A stretch of 64,000 nucleotides of DNA from Nonomuraea indica (lineage in GTDB: Bacteria > Actinomycetota > Actinomycetes > Streptosporangiales > Streptosporangiaceae), in contig NZ_KZ559468.1 of the NCBI RefSeq assembly GCF_002850745.1, forward strand, positions 276,491 to 340,490. Reading direction: 5' to 3'. The notes beneath the pieces are model-generated. The model worked only from the letters and a program-made list of their open reading frames with translations. It was not told the DNA's origin and searched no databases. Shown here one piece after another: positions 51,558 to 59,625 of the stretch; positions within the stretch are counted from its first letter, which is position 1; every line of letters begins with the position of its first letter. The translations under genes and the position numbers were made by a program.

Positions 51558-53436
51558 AACCGGGGTGTGAGGGGGCCAGCGGGTTCGGCACCGGCACGCA
51601 CCGCATCACGCCGCCGTCGGCGCCCGTCCAGCGCAGCAGCAGGTTGGCCTTGGCCGGGACGTGCGAGGCGGCGAGCAGGGCGCGCAGCTCGGGCGGGTCG
51701 CCGTGGTCGCCGGCGCACGCCGCCACCACGGCCCGCGCCCGCTCCCAGAGCTCTCCCGCCAGCCCGGGATGCCGCACGCCGACGGCCCCGGCGATCTCCG
51801 CCAGGTTGTTCACCACCAGGCAGTACACCAGCCGCTCCCAGCCGTAGGCGGCGCTCACGCCCGGCCCGCCGCCCCCCTCGCGGCCGCCCAGCAGGTCGCG
51901 GTGGCGGTCCTCGACGAGCTTGACCCCCTCGTGGTCGCGGAAGATCACCTGTCCGGGCGTCCCGGTCGCGTCCACGCCGACGAGCACGTTCTGCAGGTGG
52001 CACTCCAGCACCACCCCGTGGCGCAGGTACGCGTGCAGCACCGGCGGCACGAGATGGTCGAGGTAGCGCTGCCACCACCGCGCCGCCCCGTCGCGGTCCA
52101 GGCCGTCGAGCGGGACGCCGGGGTACCCCTCGCTGATGCCCGCCGCGACGAGCGGCGTCAGCCCGTCACGCAGGTGCTCGCGCAGGCCGTCGCGCAGCAC
52201 CACCGCGAGCGCCTCCCCGCCGTCCGGCCCACCCGGGTCCGCCGTCCGGTAGCCGCGGTCGGACAGCACGGCCGGCCTCGGCACCCGGTCCGGCAGGTCG
52301 TCGAAGACGGTCCTCAGCACGCCGTCCACCGCCGTCAGCCACCGCAGGTCGCGCAGCCAGAGCCGCCGCACGTCGTTGGTGATCCGCACGTCCAGGCTGA
52401 ACTTGCAGAACACGTCGGCGTCCGGCAGGTAGACCGTCCGCACGGACGAGGTGGGCACGGCCACCGCCTCGCTCCGCCCGAGCCGTACCACCCCGCGCGC
52501 CCGCTCGCCTCCCGACCGTCCGCCCCGCCGCCCGGCGACCGGGGGCCTCCCACCGGGGCCGGACGCCCAGGTCGGGTCGCCCAGCAGGTCGAGCTGCCAC
52601 GGATGGGCCGGCAGCAGCCGGTAGCCGTCGGGCGGAGGCGGTCCCAGCCCGTCGAGCGCCGCCGCGTCGCCCTCCTCCACCAGCAGCTCTTCCGGCACGC
52701 CCAGCAGCTCCAGCGGGAACCGCGCGTACGCCTCGGGCGCGTACCGCAGCCACGCCCGCGGTCCCCTCCCGCCGCGCGCCTTGGGCGCCGGGTGGTAGCG
52801 GTGCCCGGCCAGCAGCGCCTGCTCCGAGCGCAGGTACGGGTCGTCGGGCGGCGCGGCATCACGCCGTGCGGCGACCAGCGCCCTGACGACGTCGCGGCTG
52901 TGCCGGATCTCGCCGGGCAGCTCGTCGTTGCCGGTCCCGGTTCCCGCCCGCAACTCCTCGCCCACCACGGTCAGCAGCCCGTCGAGGGACAGCGGTCGCC
53001 AGCCGTCAGGGGTGAGCACCTCGGCCCAGGACGGATACCGCCCCGCCCTCTCCTCCTCCCCGGGCCCCCGCCCGTCGGGGCCGTGTCCGCCGGGGTCGTG
53101 CCCGTCGGGATTCCGCCCGTCGGGATTCCGCCCGTCGGGATTCCGCCCGTCGCGACCCCGTGTGTCGGAACCCCGTGTGTCGGAACCCCGTGTGTCGGAA
53201 CCCCGTGTGTCGGGACCCCGTGTGTCGGGACCCCGTGTGTCGGGCAGTTGTTCGCACGGTCGGTGGCCGGGGGTCCTTCCACGGGTCCGGGTGCGGGGGC
53301 AGGTCGCGTGGACGCGGAGGAGCCGGCCGGTGGCGGGGAGGCGATGGCCGTCCGGCTCCGGCCGGGCGACCTCGCGCAGCACGCAGTTGAGCAGGGCCGT
53401 CATGGTGAGAACTTCCCCCATGTCCCGACATGACAT
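51523..53436 (-). CDS. IucA/IucC-family (NIS) siderophore synthetase
   Basis: The 637-residue protein carries the NIS synthetase motifs: GHRYHPAPKARGG (ATP-binding), LLPAHPWQLD, VPTSSVRTVY, CKFSLDVRITNDVRRL, LECHLQNVLV and FRDHEGVKL. It joins a carboxylate such as citrate or succinate to an amine or hydroxylamine using ATP. Residues about 60-125 are an insert with DTRGx and NPDGR pentapeptide repeats from 15-bp DNA arrays, unlike other members. The ATG at 53436 follows GGAGGG at short spacing; MGEV (53421) and MTAL (53403) are alternatives. It is divergent from a second synthetase 49 bases away. Confidence 0.88.
   Translation of the reverse strand: MSCRDMGEVLTMTALLNCVLREVARPEPDGHRLPATGRLLRVHATCPRTRTRGRTPGHRPCEQLPDTRGPDTRGPDTRGSDTRGSDTRGSDTRGRDGRNPDGRNPDGRNPDGHDPGGHGPDGRGPGEEERAGRYPSWAEVLTPDGWRPLSLDGLLTVVGEELRAGTGTGNDELPGEIRHSRDVVRALVAARRDAAPPDDPYLRSEQALLAGHRYHPAPKARGGRGPRAWLRYAPEAYARFPLELLGVPEELLVEEGDAAALDGLGPPPPDGYRLLPAHPWQLDLLGDPTWASGPGGRPPVAGRRGGRSGGERARGVVRLGRSEAVAVPTSSVRTVYLPDADVFCKFSLDVRITNDVRRLWLRDLRWLTAVDGVLRTVFDDLPDRVPRPAVLSDRGYRTADPGGPDGGEALAVVLRDGLREHLRDGLTPLVAAGISEGYPGVPLDGLDRDGAARWWQRYLDHLVPPVLHAYLRHGVVLECHLQNVLVGVDATGTPGQVIFRDHEGVKLVEDRHRDLLGGREGGGGPGVSAAYGWERLVYCLVVNNLAEIAGAVGVRHPGLAGELWERARAVVAACAGDHGDPPELRALLAASHVPAKANLLLRWTGADGGVMRCVPVPNPLAPSHPGCFGRVSGVTHV
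53103..53235. repeat. Two 15-bp minisatellites in the first siderophore synthetase gene
   Basis: CGTCGGGATTCCGCC occurs three times (53103-53147), and TGTGTCGGAACCCCG or its one-base variant five times (53161-53235). They encode NPDGR and DTRGS/DTRGP in frame. The near identity implies recent expansion. Confidence 0.95.
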
Positions 53437-53485
53437 GACACCCTCCTACCCTGGGTATCGGCGCTGGCACTTCGGGTAATGAAGG

Positions 53486-55435
53486 GTGGTGTCCCATGTC
53501 CCGCCACCTCCCGGGGGAGCCCGGTCCGGGTTCCCGGACGAGGCCGAGACCGGATTCGCGGCCGAGTTCGCGGCCGAGCTCGCCGCCGTGCGTCCCGGGC
53601 TGACCGCGCCCTGCGCCGCGGCCCTGCCGGGCGCCCGGGCCGCGGTCCTCGCCAGGCTGTGGCGCGGCCTGCTGTACGAGCCGCTGCCCGGCGTCGCCGA
53701 CCGGGGACCGGGCAGCGTACGACTGGGCGACGGCCGCCTCCTCACCGGCCCCGCCCGCCTCCCGCACGACCTCGACCCCGCCGTCCCGACCAGCACCCTC
53801 CCGACCAGCACCCTCCCGACCGGCTCCCTCCCGACCGACTTCCTCCCGACAAGGGGGCACCGGACCGGCGGCCACCCGACCGGCGGCAACCCGACCGGCG
53901 GCCACCTCCTGGGAGACGAGCCGGGCGGTGGACACCCCGGTAGTGGGCATCTGGGTGGCCGGCATCCGGGTGGTGGGCATCCGGGTGGCGGCCATCCGGG
54001 TGGTGGGCAGGGTGGTGGGATGGTGGTGTGGCTGGACGGGCGTGCGTACACCGATCCGGCGGAGCTCCTCGCGGCACTCGGCCTGCCCGGTACCGCCCGC
54101 CTGGTCGGTGACCTGGAACGCAGCACCGCCTCCCTGGCCCTGTCCCGCGCCGACGCCGCGGCCCTGGACCCCGCCCGCGGCCCCGGCCGTGACCTCGCCT
54201 TCGAGCAGGATGTGGTCGACGGGCACCCGTACCACCCGTGCTGCCGCAACCGTCCCGGCTTCTCCGTGGCCGAGCAGCTCGCGTACGCGCCCGAGCACCG
54301 GCCGGTCGTGCGGCTCGACCTCGTCGCCGTGCCCGCCGCCCGCTGCCTCCTCGCGGGCCCGTGGCCGGCCCGGCTGACCGACGGTGACCGGATCCTGGTG
54401 CCGGTGCACCCCTGGCAGAGCCGGCACCGGCTGCCGGAGCTCGGGCTGGAGCCGTCCGGCCGGTCGATCCCGGCCCGGCCGCTGATGTCGCTGCGCACCC
54501 TCGCGCCCCTGGACGGCGGGCCGCACGTCAAGACGGCCGTGTCGGCGCGGATGACCTCGCACGTGCGCGACATCTCGGCGGCGTCGGTGCGTGACGCGGT
54601 GCCGCTGTCGGATCTGCTGACGCGGGCCGCAGCCCGGCTCGGCAGCGCGGGCCCGTACGTCGCCCGCTACCTGTGCGGGGCGGCCGCGCTGGTGGACGGG
54701 CGGCCGAGCGCGGAGGTGGCGGTGCTGCTGCGCGAGCCGCCGTCGCGGTTCGCCGGTTCCGGGGAGGTCGTGGCGCCGCTGGCCGCGCTCACCGCGCGTC
54801 CGGCGGACGGAGGCCCACCCCTGATCCACGTCCTCGCCGGGGGCCGGCCCGCCCGGGAAGCCCACACCCGGGAAGCCCACACCCGGGGAGCCGCCGCCCG
54901 CGGAGGTGGGGGAGCAGGGTGGATGGCGGCGTTCGCGCGGGCGGCGTTCGGCGCCGGGCTGGGGCTGCTGGCGATGGGCATCGCGCTGGAGGCGCACGGC
55001 CAGAACCTGCTGGTGGTCCTGGACCGGCACGGCCGTCCCGTGCGCCTGGTCTACCGCGACCTGGCCGACATCCGGGTGAGCCCCGCCCGGCTCGCCCGCC
55101 ACGGGCTGGAGACTCCGCCGCTGCACGCCCGTCTCCTCACTGACGACCCGTGGCGGTTGCGGGAGAAGCTGTTCGGGTCGCTCGTCGGCACGACGTTCGG
55201 CACGCTGGTCTCGGCCCTCGGTCAGGGTGACCGGGACGTGGAGGCGCGGCTGTGGGACGAGGTCGCGGCGGCCGCCCGGCGGGCGTTCGACGAGCTGCCG
55301 GCCACGGGGAGGGCCGACCGGGCGGCGCTGTTCGGCGCCGAGCTGCCGGTCAAGGCGCACACGCTCATGCAGTTGGAGGGCGGCCCGCCCGGGGACCGCT
55401 GGGCCTACCTGCCGAACCCGCTCGCCGGTGCGTGA
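53486..55435 (+). CDS. IucA/IucC-family (NIS) siderophore synthetase
   Basis: The roughly 649-residue protein has GHPYHPCCRNRPGFSV, LVPVHPWQSRHRLPE, LMSLRTLAP, HVKTAVSARMTSHVRDIS, ALEAHGQNLLVVLDRHG, YRDLADIRVSP and LPVKAHTLMQ, the full NIS motif set. It is only distantly similar to its divergent neighbour, so the two likely catalyse different condensations. Residues 100-180 are an insert with three families of 15-bp-encoded pentapeptide repeats. The start is uncertain: GTG at 53486 or 53489, with GAAGGG too close. No decarboxylase, N-hydroxylase or transporter gene is nearby. Confidence 0.87.
   Translation: MVSHVPPPPGGARSGFPDEAETGFAAEFAAELAAVRPGLTAPCAAALPGARAAVLARLWRGLLYEPLPGVADRGPGSVRLGDGRLLTGPARLPHDLDPAVPTSTLPTSTLPTGSLPTDFLPTRGHRTGGHPTGGNPTGGHLLGDEPGGGHPGSGHLGGRHPGGGHPGGGHPGGGQGGGMVVWLDGRAYTDPAELLAALGLPGTARLVGDLERSTASLALSRADAAALDPARGPGRDLAFEQDVVDGHPYHPCCRNRPGFSVAEQLAYAPEHRPVVRLDLVAVPAARCLLAGPWPARLTDGDRILVPVHPWQSRHRLPELGLEPSGRSIPARPLMSLRTLAPLDGGPHVKTAVSARMTSHVRDISAASVRDAVPLSDLLTRAAARLGSAGPYVARYLCGAAALVDGRPSAEVAVLLREPPSRFAGSGEVVAPLAALTARPADGGPPLIHVLAGGRPAREAHTREAHTRGAAARGGGGAGWMAAFARAAFGAGLGLLAMGIALEAHGQNLLVVLDRHGRPVRLVYRDLADIRVSPARLARHGLETPPLHARLLTDDPWRLREKLFGSLVGTTFGTLVSALGQGDRDVEARLWDEVAAAARRAFDELPATGRADRAALFGAELPVKAHTLMQLEGGPPGDRWAYLPNPLAGA
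53785..54013. repeat. Three 15-bp minisatellites in the second siderophore synthetase gene
   Basis: Arrays built on CCCGACCAGCACCCT (four units, 53785-53844), ACCGGCGGCCACCCG (three units, 53864-53908) and GGTGGTGGGCATCCG (five units, 53939-54013) encode PTSTL-, TGGHP- and GGGHP-type pentapeptides. Units vary by one to four bases. Confidence 0.9.
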
Positions 55436-55465
55436 GCGCGACGGGCGGGCGGGCAGGGGACAGGC

Positions 55466-55951
55466 GTGAGAGTGGTGGTCCTTTCCGACACGCACGCGCC
55501 ACGCCGCTGGCGCTCGTGCCCGCCCCGGGTGGCCGAGCAGCTGCGCCACGCCGACGCCATCCTGCACGCCGGGGACGTGTGCGTCGCCTCCGTGCTGGCC
55601 GAGCTGGCCGCGTACGCGCCCGTCCACGCCGTGAAGGGCAACAACGACGGCCCCGACGTGGCGGCGCCCGAGACGCTGGAGCTGACCCTCGACGGCCTCC
55701 GGGTCGGCATGATCCACGACAGCGGGCCGGCCCGCGGCCGGTTGCCGCGGCTGCGCCGCCGCTTCCCCGAGGCGGACCTCGTGGTGTTCGGCCACTCGCA
55801 CATCCCGCTCGACGAGGCCGGCGAGGGCCTGCGCATCTTCAATCCCGGCTCGCCGACCGACCGCCGCCGCCAGCCGCACGGCACCGTCGGCCTGCTGACG
55901 ATCGAGCACGGCGTGCTGCGGGAGGCGCGGATCGTGCCCGTGACGCCCTGA
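55466..55951 (+). CDS. YfcE/MJ0936-type metallophosphoesterase
   Basis: The 161-residue protein has the calcineurin-like metal motifs: VVLSDTHAP (D-x-H), LHAGDVC (GD), GNND (GNxD) and VFGHSHIP (GHSH), with IFNPGSPTDRR at the end. It should hydrolyse phosphodiesters with two metal ions; the natural substrate of this subfamily is not settled. It starts at GTG 55466, 30 bases after the siderophore gene, perhaps by read-through transcription. It is a single-domain cytoplasmic protein. Confidence 0.92.
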   Translation: MRVVVLSDTHAPRRWRSCPPRVAEQLRHADAILHAGDVCVASVLAELAAYAPVHAVKGNNDGPDVAAPETLELTLDGLRVGMIHDSGPARGRLPRLRRRFPEADLVVFGHSHIPLDEAGEGLRIFNPGSPTDRRRQPHGTVGLLTIEHGVLREARIVPVTP

Positions 55952-56030
55952 CGGTTACGGGAAACCCCCACAGGAGTCGGCGGATCGCCCCCATGGTCGC
56001 CGGACGTCCCGCTCCCTAGCGTGGTACGAC

Positions 56031-56927
56031 GTGATCAGCCTCGACCACCTCACCAAACGCTACGGCGACCGCGTCGCCGTCGACGACCTGACGCTGCGGC
56101 TCCGCCCGGGGGCCGTCACCGGATTCCTCGGCCCGAACGGCGCGGGCAAGTCCACCACCATGCGGATGATCCTCGGCCTGGACCGGCCCACGGCGGGCCG
56201 GGCGCTCGTCGGCGGCCGGCCGTACCACGAGCTAACCAACCCCTTGCGGACGGTCGGGGCGCTGCTGGACGCGCGGGCGGTGCATCCCGGCCGGAGCGTC
56301 CGCGCGCATCTTGTGGCGCTGGTGCGCGGCAACGGCATTCCGAAGGCCCGCGTCGGCGAGGTGCTGGAGACGGTCGGCCTCGGCGCCGTCGCCGGGAAGC
56401 GGGCGGGCACGCTGTCGCTCGGCATGAGCCAGCGGCTCGGGATCGCGGGGGCGCTGCTCGGCGACCCCGAGGTGCTGATGTTCGACGAGCCGGTCAACGG
56501 GCTGGACCCCGACGGGGTGCGCTGGGTGCGCCGGCTCATGCGGACGCTGGCGGGGGAGGGGCGCACGGTGTTCGTCTCCAGCCACCTGATGAGCGAGATG
56601 CAGCTCACCGCCGACCACCTCGTGGTCATCGGCAAGGGGCGGCTGCTCGCCGACGCGCCGCTGGGCGAGGTCCTGGCGGCCACGGCCGTGCTCGTCCGCA
56701 CCCCGCACGCCGGTGACCTCGCGGCACGGCTCACGGCGGCGGGGATCGCGGTGGAGCGGCGCGGTGAGAACGAGCTCGTCGCCACCGGCGCGCCGATCGA
56801 GCGCGTCGGCGACCTCGCCCACGAGGCTGGCGTCCGGCTGCACGAGCTGAGCCCCCGCGAGCCCTCGCTGGAGCAGGCCTACCAGGAACTGACCGCCGAC
56901 AGCGTCGAGTACGGGAGCGCCCGGTGA
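56031..56927 (+). CDS. ABC transporter ATPase (antibiotic/drug exporter type)
   Basis: The 298-residue protein has GPNGAGKST (about 34-42), the signature LSLGMSQRLGIAGALLG in place of LSGGQ, and LMFDEPVNGLDPDG. The C-terminal 85 residues form the usual regulatory domain of BcrA/CcmA-like exporters. A TAGCGT -10 box only 11 bases before the GTG start, and no ribosome site, suggest a leaderless transcript. It is coupled to the permease (GTGA) and followed by a two-component system that probably controls it. Confidence 0.93.
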   Translation: MISLDHLTKRYGDRVAVDDLTLRLRPGAVTGFLGPNGAGKSTTMRMILGLDRPTAGRALVGGRPYHELTNPLRTVGALLDARAVHPGRSVRAHLVALVRGNGIPKARVGEVLETVGLGAVAGKRAGTLSLGMSQRLGIAGALLGDPEVLMFDEPVNGLDPDGVRWVRRLMRTLAGEGRTVFVSSHLMSEMQLTADHLVVIGKGRLLADAPLGEVLAATAVLVRTPHAGDLAARLTAAGIAVERRGENELVATGAPIERVGDLAHEAGVRLHELSPREPSLEQAYQELTADSVEYGSAR

Positions 56928-57721
56928 ACCTCACATCCGTCACCTGGCCGGTGGCCGCCGAGTGGACGAAGCTGTGGTCGGTGCGCTCGACCTTCTGGTG
57001 CCTGACCGGGACGGTCGCCGTCACCGTGCTGTCCGCGGTGGCGCTCGGCGGCTCCCGGGCGACGGACCTGGTGCGCGACGGCGTGACGGCGGCCCGCCTG
57101 CCGGCCACCGAGAGCGTGGTCTCGGCGTCGACGTTCGCCCAGCTCGTCATGGTGACGCTCGGCATGCTCGCGATCACCTCCGAGTACGCCACCGGGAGCA
57201 TCCGCGGGACGCTGCAGGCCGTGCCGATCAGGGGCCGGATGCTCGCCGCCAAGGCGCTCGTGGTGGCGCCGGTGATGTTCGCGACCGGCGTGCTGGCCGG
57301 CGGGCTCGCGGCCGTGGCCACGTACCTGCTGCTGTCGGTGCCCGTCTTCGGCGGGTTCGTCACGCTCGACGCGGGGGAGGCGGTCGTGGACCTGCTGCGG
57401 TTGGGGGTGTTCGCCGCGCTGGTGTCGCTGATGGCGCTCGGCGTCGGCACGGCGCTGCGCGGCGCGGCGGGGGCGCTGACGGTGATGTTCATGCTGCTGT
57501 TCGGGCTGCCGCTGGTGCTGCTCATGACGGGCAGCCAGGTGGCGGTGGAGGCGTCGATGCGGTTGCCGATGTTCGCCGGGCTGGCGTTCATGGAGAGCGC
57601 CGACAACCTCACCGGCGGGCCGATCCCGTACCCGCCGGGCGAGGGGCTGGCCTGGCTCCTGGGCTGGACGGCGGCGGCCCTGGCCGCCGGGCACGCCGTG
57701 CTGCGGCGGCGCGACGCGTAG
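56924..57721 (+). CDS. ABC-2 type exporter permease
   Basis: The 265-residue protein has six membrane helices in the ABC-2 arrangement: a helix after EWTKLWSVRSTFWCL, ITSEYATGSIRGTLQAVP (the conserved E-x-x-x-G-T loop), and later helices rich in Ala, Val and Leu. It forms the channel for the ATPase upstream. The GTG start overlaps the ATPase stop. The substrate is unknown; exporters of this kind often give resistance to lantibiotics or other peptides. Confidence 0.9.
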   Translation: MNLTSVTWPVAAEWTKLWSVRSTFWCLTGTVAVTVLSAVALGGSRATDLVRDGVTAARLPATESVVSASTFAQLVMVTLGMLAITSEYATGSIRGTLQAVPIRGRMLAAKALVVAPVMFATGVLAGGLAAVATYLLLSVPVFGGFVTLDAGEAVVDLLRLGVFAALVSLMALGVGTALRGAAGALTVMFMLLFGLPLVLLMTGSQVAVEASMRLPMFAGLAFMESADNLTGGPIPYPPGEGLAWLLGWTAAALAAGHAVLRRRDA

Positions 57722-57787
57722 CCGGCGTACCCGCTCCTAGACTGCACGACGGCGGCGCGAGCGGATGACTTCCGGAAAGGGGAAGCC

Positions 57788-58960
57788 GTGACGGGGACCA
57801 CGACGAGCGTGTCGGTCCTGGTCGTGACCGCGCTGCGCCGGCTGGCCGGGGTGCTGGCCGGGACGTTCACCGGCGCCGCCGCCCTCGCCCTGCTCGCGGC
57901 GGCCTGGCCGTGGCGCGGCAGGTGGGCGCCCCGGCTGGCCGCCGTCGAGCGGGCCCGCCTGGCCGCCTGGCTCGGGCACGACGCCGGCCCAGGCGTCCCC
58001 GGCCCCGGCTACCTGGCGCTGCGCGGGCTGGTCGGCCTGATCGGCGGCCACGTGCTGCTGTCGGTGGGATTCCTCGGCGTGGTGCTGTCGGCGGGCGGCC
58101 TGTGGGCCATGCTGCAGGGCACGGGCGAGACCGTGTCGCTGCGCCTGCCCGGGGTGCGGCTGGACACGGCGAACTGGGTGCTCGGCATCACCTGTGGCAT
58201 GGCCGTGCTGGGCCTGGCCGCGCTCTGGTGCCGGCTGGTCGCCTCCGCCGAGCGGCGGCTGGCCGTACGGTTCCTCGGCGTCGGCCGCGAGGAGCTCATG
58301 CGGCGGCGCATCGCCGAGCTGACCGCCACCCGCTACGGCATCGTGCGGGCGGTGGACGACGAGCGGCGGCGCATCGAACGCGACCTGCACGACGGCGTGC
58401 AGCAGCGCGGGGTGGCGCTGGCGATGCTGCTGGGCCGCGCCCGGCACGGCTCCGCCCCGGCCCCCGAGCTGGTCGACCAGGCCTACGCCGAGACGCGGCG
58501 GCTGCTGGACGAGCTGCGGGACGTGGCGTGGCGGATCTACCCGACGGCGCTGGACGACCTGGGCCTGCGGGCCGCGCTCGCCGGGGTCGCCGAACGGGCG
58601 GGGCTGCCGGTGACCGTCCACTACGGGCTGCGCGACCGCCCCGTCTCCGAGGTGGAGACGGCCCTGTACTTCGTCGCCCGCGAGGCGATCACCAACGCGG
58701 TCAAGCACTCCGGGGCCCGTGACATCCTGGTCGTCCTGGACGAGGACGAGCGGGAGGTGCGGGTGGCCGTGTCCGACGACGGCCGCGGCGGCGCGGACCC
58801 GGGCGGCGGCGGGCTGTCCGGGCTGGCCAGGCGGGTGCTGGCGCTCGACGGCAGGTTCGAGGTGGGCGACGGCGCGGACGGCGGCACCCGGGTGAGCGCC
58901 TCGCTGCCCAAGCAGCCGGCGAGCGAGCGGGCCGGCGCGGAGTGGCCGCCGTGCGGGTGA
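57788..58960 (+). CDS. Membrane sensor histidine kinase, NarX/LiaS-like (HisKA_3)
   Basis: The 390-residue kinase has N-terminal hydrophobic helices (about 20-42, 80-108, 128-152) with the sensor-domain residues WAMLQGTGETVSLRLPGV between them. HisKA_3 follows with His201 in DDERRRIERDLHDGVQQR. The ATPase domain has EAITNAVKHSGA and SDDGRGGA. It is 66 bases downstream of the ABC exporter and overlaps the response regulator start by 19 bases. The system probably senses an envelope-active compound exported by the neighbouring transporter. Confidence 0.92.
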   Translation: MTGTTTSVSVLVVTALRRLAGVLAGTFTGAAALALLAAAWPWRGRWAPRLAAVERARLAAWLGHDAGPGVPGPGYLALRGLVGLIGGHVLLSVGFLGVVLSAGGLWAMLQGTGETVSLRLPGVRLDTANWVLGITCGMAVLGLAALWCRLVASAERRLAVRFLGVGREELMRRRIAELTATRYGIVRAVDDERRRIERDLHDGVQQRGVALAMLLGRARHGSAPAPELVDQAYAETRRLLDELRDVAWRIYPTALDDLGLRAALAGVAERAGLPVTVHYGLRDRPVSEVETALYFVAREAITNAVKHSGARDILVVLDEDEREVRVAVSDDGRGGADPGGGGLSGLARRVLALDGRFEVGDGADGGTRVSASLPKQPASERAGAEWPPCG

Positions 58961-59595
58961 TCCTCGCCGACGACTCGGTGCTGCTGCGCGAGGGCCTGGC
59001 CCGGTTGCTGGCCGATGCCGGGCACGACGTCGTGGCCGCGGTCGGCGACGCCGCGGCGCTGGTGGCGGCGGTGGCCGAGCACCGGCCCGACGTGGCGGTG
59101 GTGGACGTGCGGATGCCGCCCGGCCACTCCGACGAGGGGCTGCGCGCGGCGCTGGAGATCCGGGAGCGCTGGCCCGGCGTGGCCGTCCTGGTGCTGTCGC
59201 AGTACGTGGAGAAGACGTACGCGGCCAAGCTGCTGGCGGGGGCCACCGAGCGGGTCGGCTACCTGCTGAAGGACCGGGTGTCGGAGGTGGCGGAGTTCCT
59301 GGAGTCGCTGGAGCGGGTCCGTGACGGCGGCACGGTCGTCGATCCCGAGGTGGTGCGCCAGCTCCTGGCCCGCACCACGCACGCCGATCCGCTGCGCGCG
59401 CTGACCGAGCGGGAGGCCGAGGTGCTGCGCCAGCTCGCCCAGGGCTACGCCAACACCGCCATCGCCGGCAACCTGCACGTCTCGCTCAGCACGGTGGAGA
59501 AGCACGTCAACGCCATCTTCGACAAGCTGGCCCTGCCGCGCACGCCCACGTACAGCAGGCGCGTGCTGGCCATCCTGCGCTACCTCGACCAGTGA
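58942..59595 (+). CDS. NarL/LuxR-family response regulator
   Basis: The 217-residue protein has Asp10 and Asp11, the phospho-acceptor Asp55 in VAVVDVRMPP, LVLSQYVEKTYA and GYLLKDRV, and a LuxR helix-turn-helix LTEREAEVLRQLAQGYANTAIAGNLHVSLSTVEKHVNAIFDKL. It starts inside the kinase gene at GTG 58942 (GTG 58951 is an alternative). It is the partner of that kinase and probably regulates the ABC exporter at 56031-57721. Confidence 0.94.
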   Translation: MAAVRVILADDSVLLREGLARLLADAGHDVVAAVGDAAALVAAVAEHRPDVAVVDVRMPPGHSDEGLRAALEIRERWPGVAVLVLSQYVEKTYAAKLLAGATERVGYLLKDRVSEVAEFLESLERVRDGGTVVDPEVVRQLLARTTHADPLRALTEREAEVLRQLAQGYANTAIAGNLHVSLSTVEKHVNAIFDKLALPRTPTYSRRVLAILRYLDQ

Positions 59596-59625
59596 GCCGG
59601 CGGCCGGTACGCGCCCGGCCGGCGG

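Noticed and set aside
53436..53486. Iron-box (DmdR/IdeR) operator between the two siderophore synthetase genes.
   Set aside because: I looked for a TTAGGTTAGGCTCACCTAA-like palindrome and saw no convincing match in the 49-bp gap.
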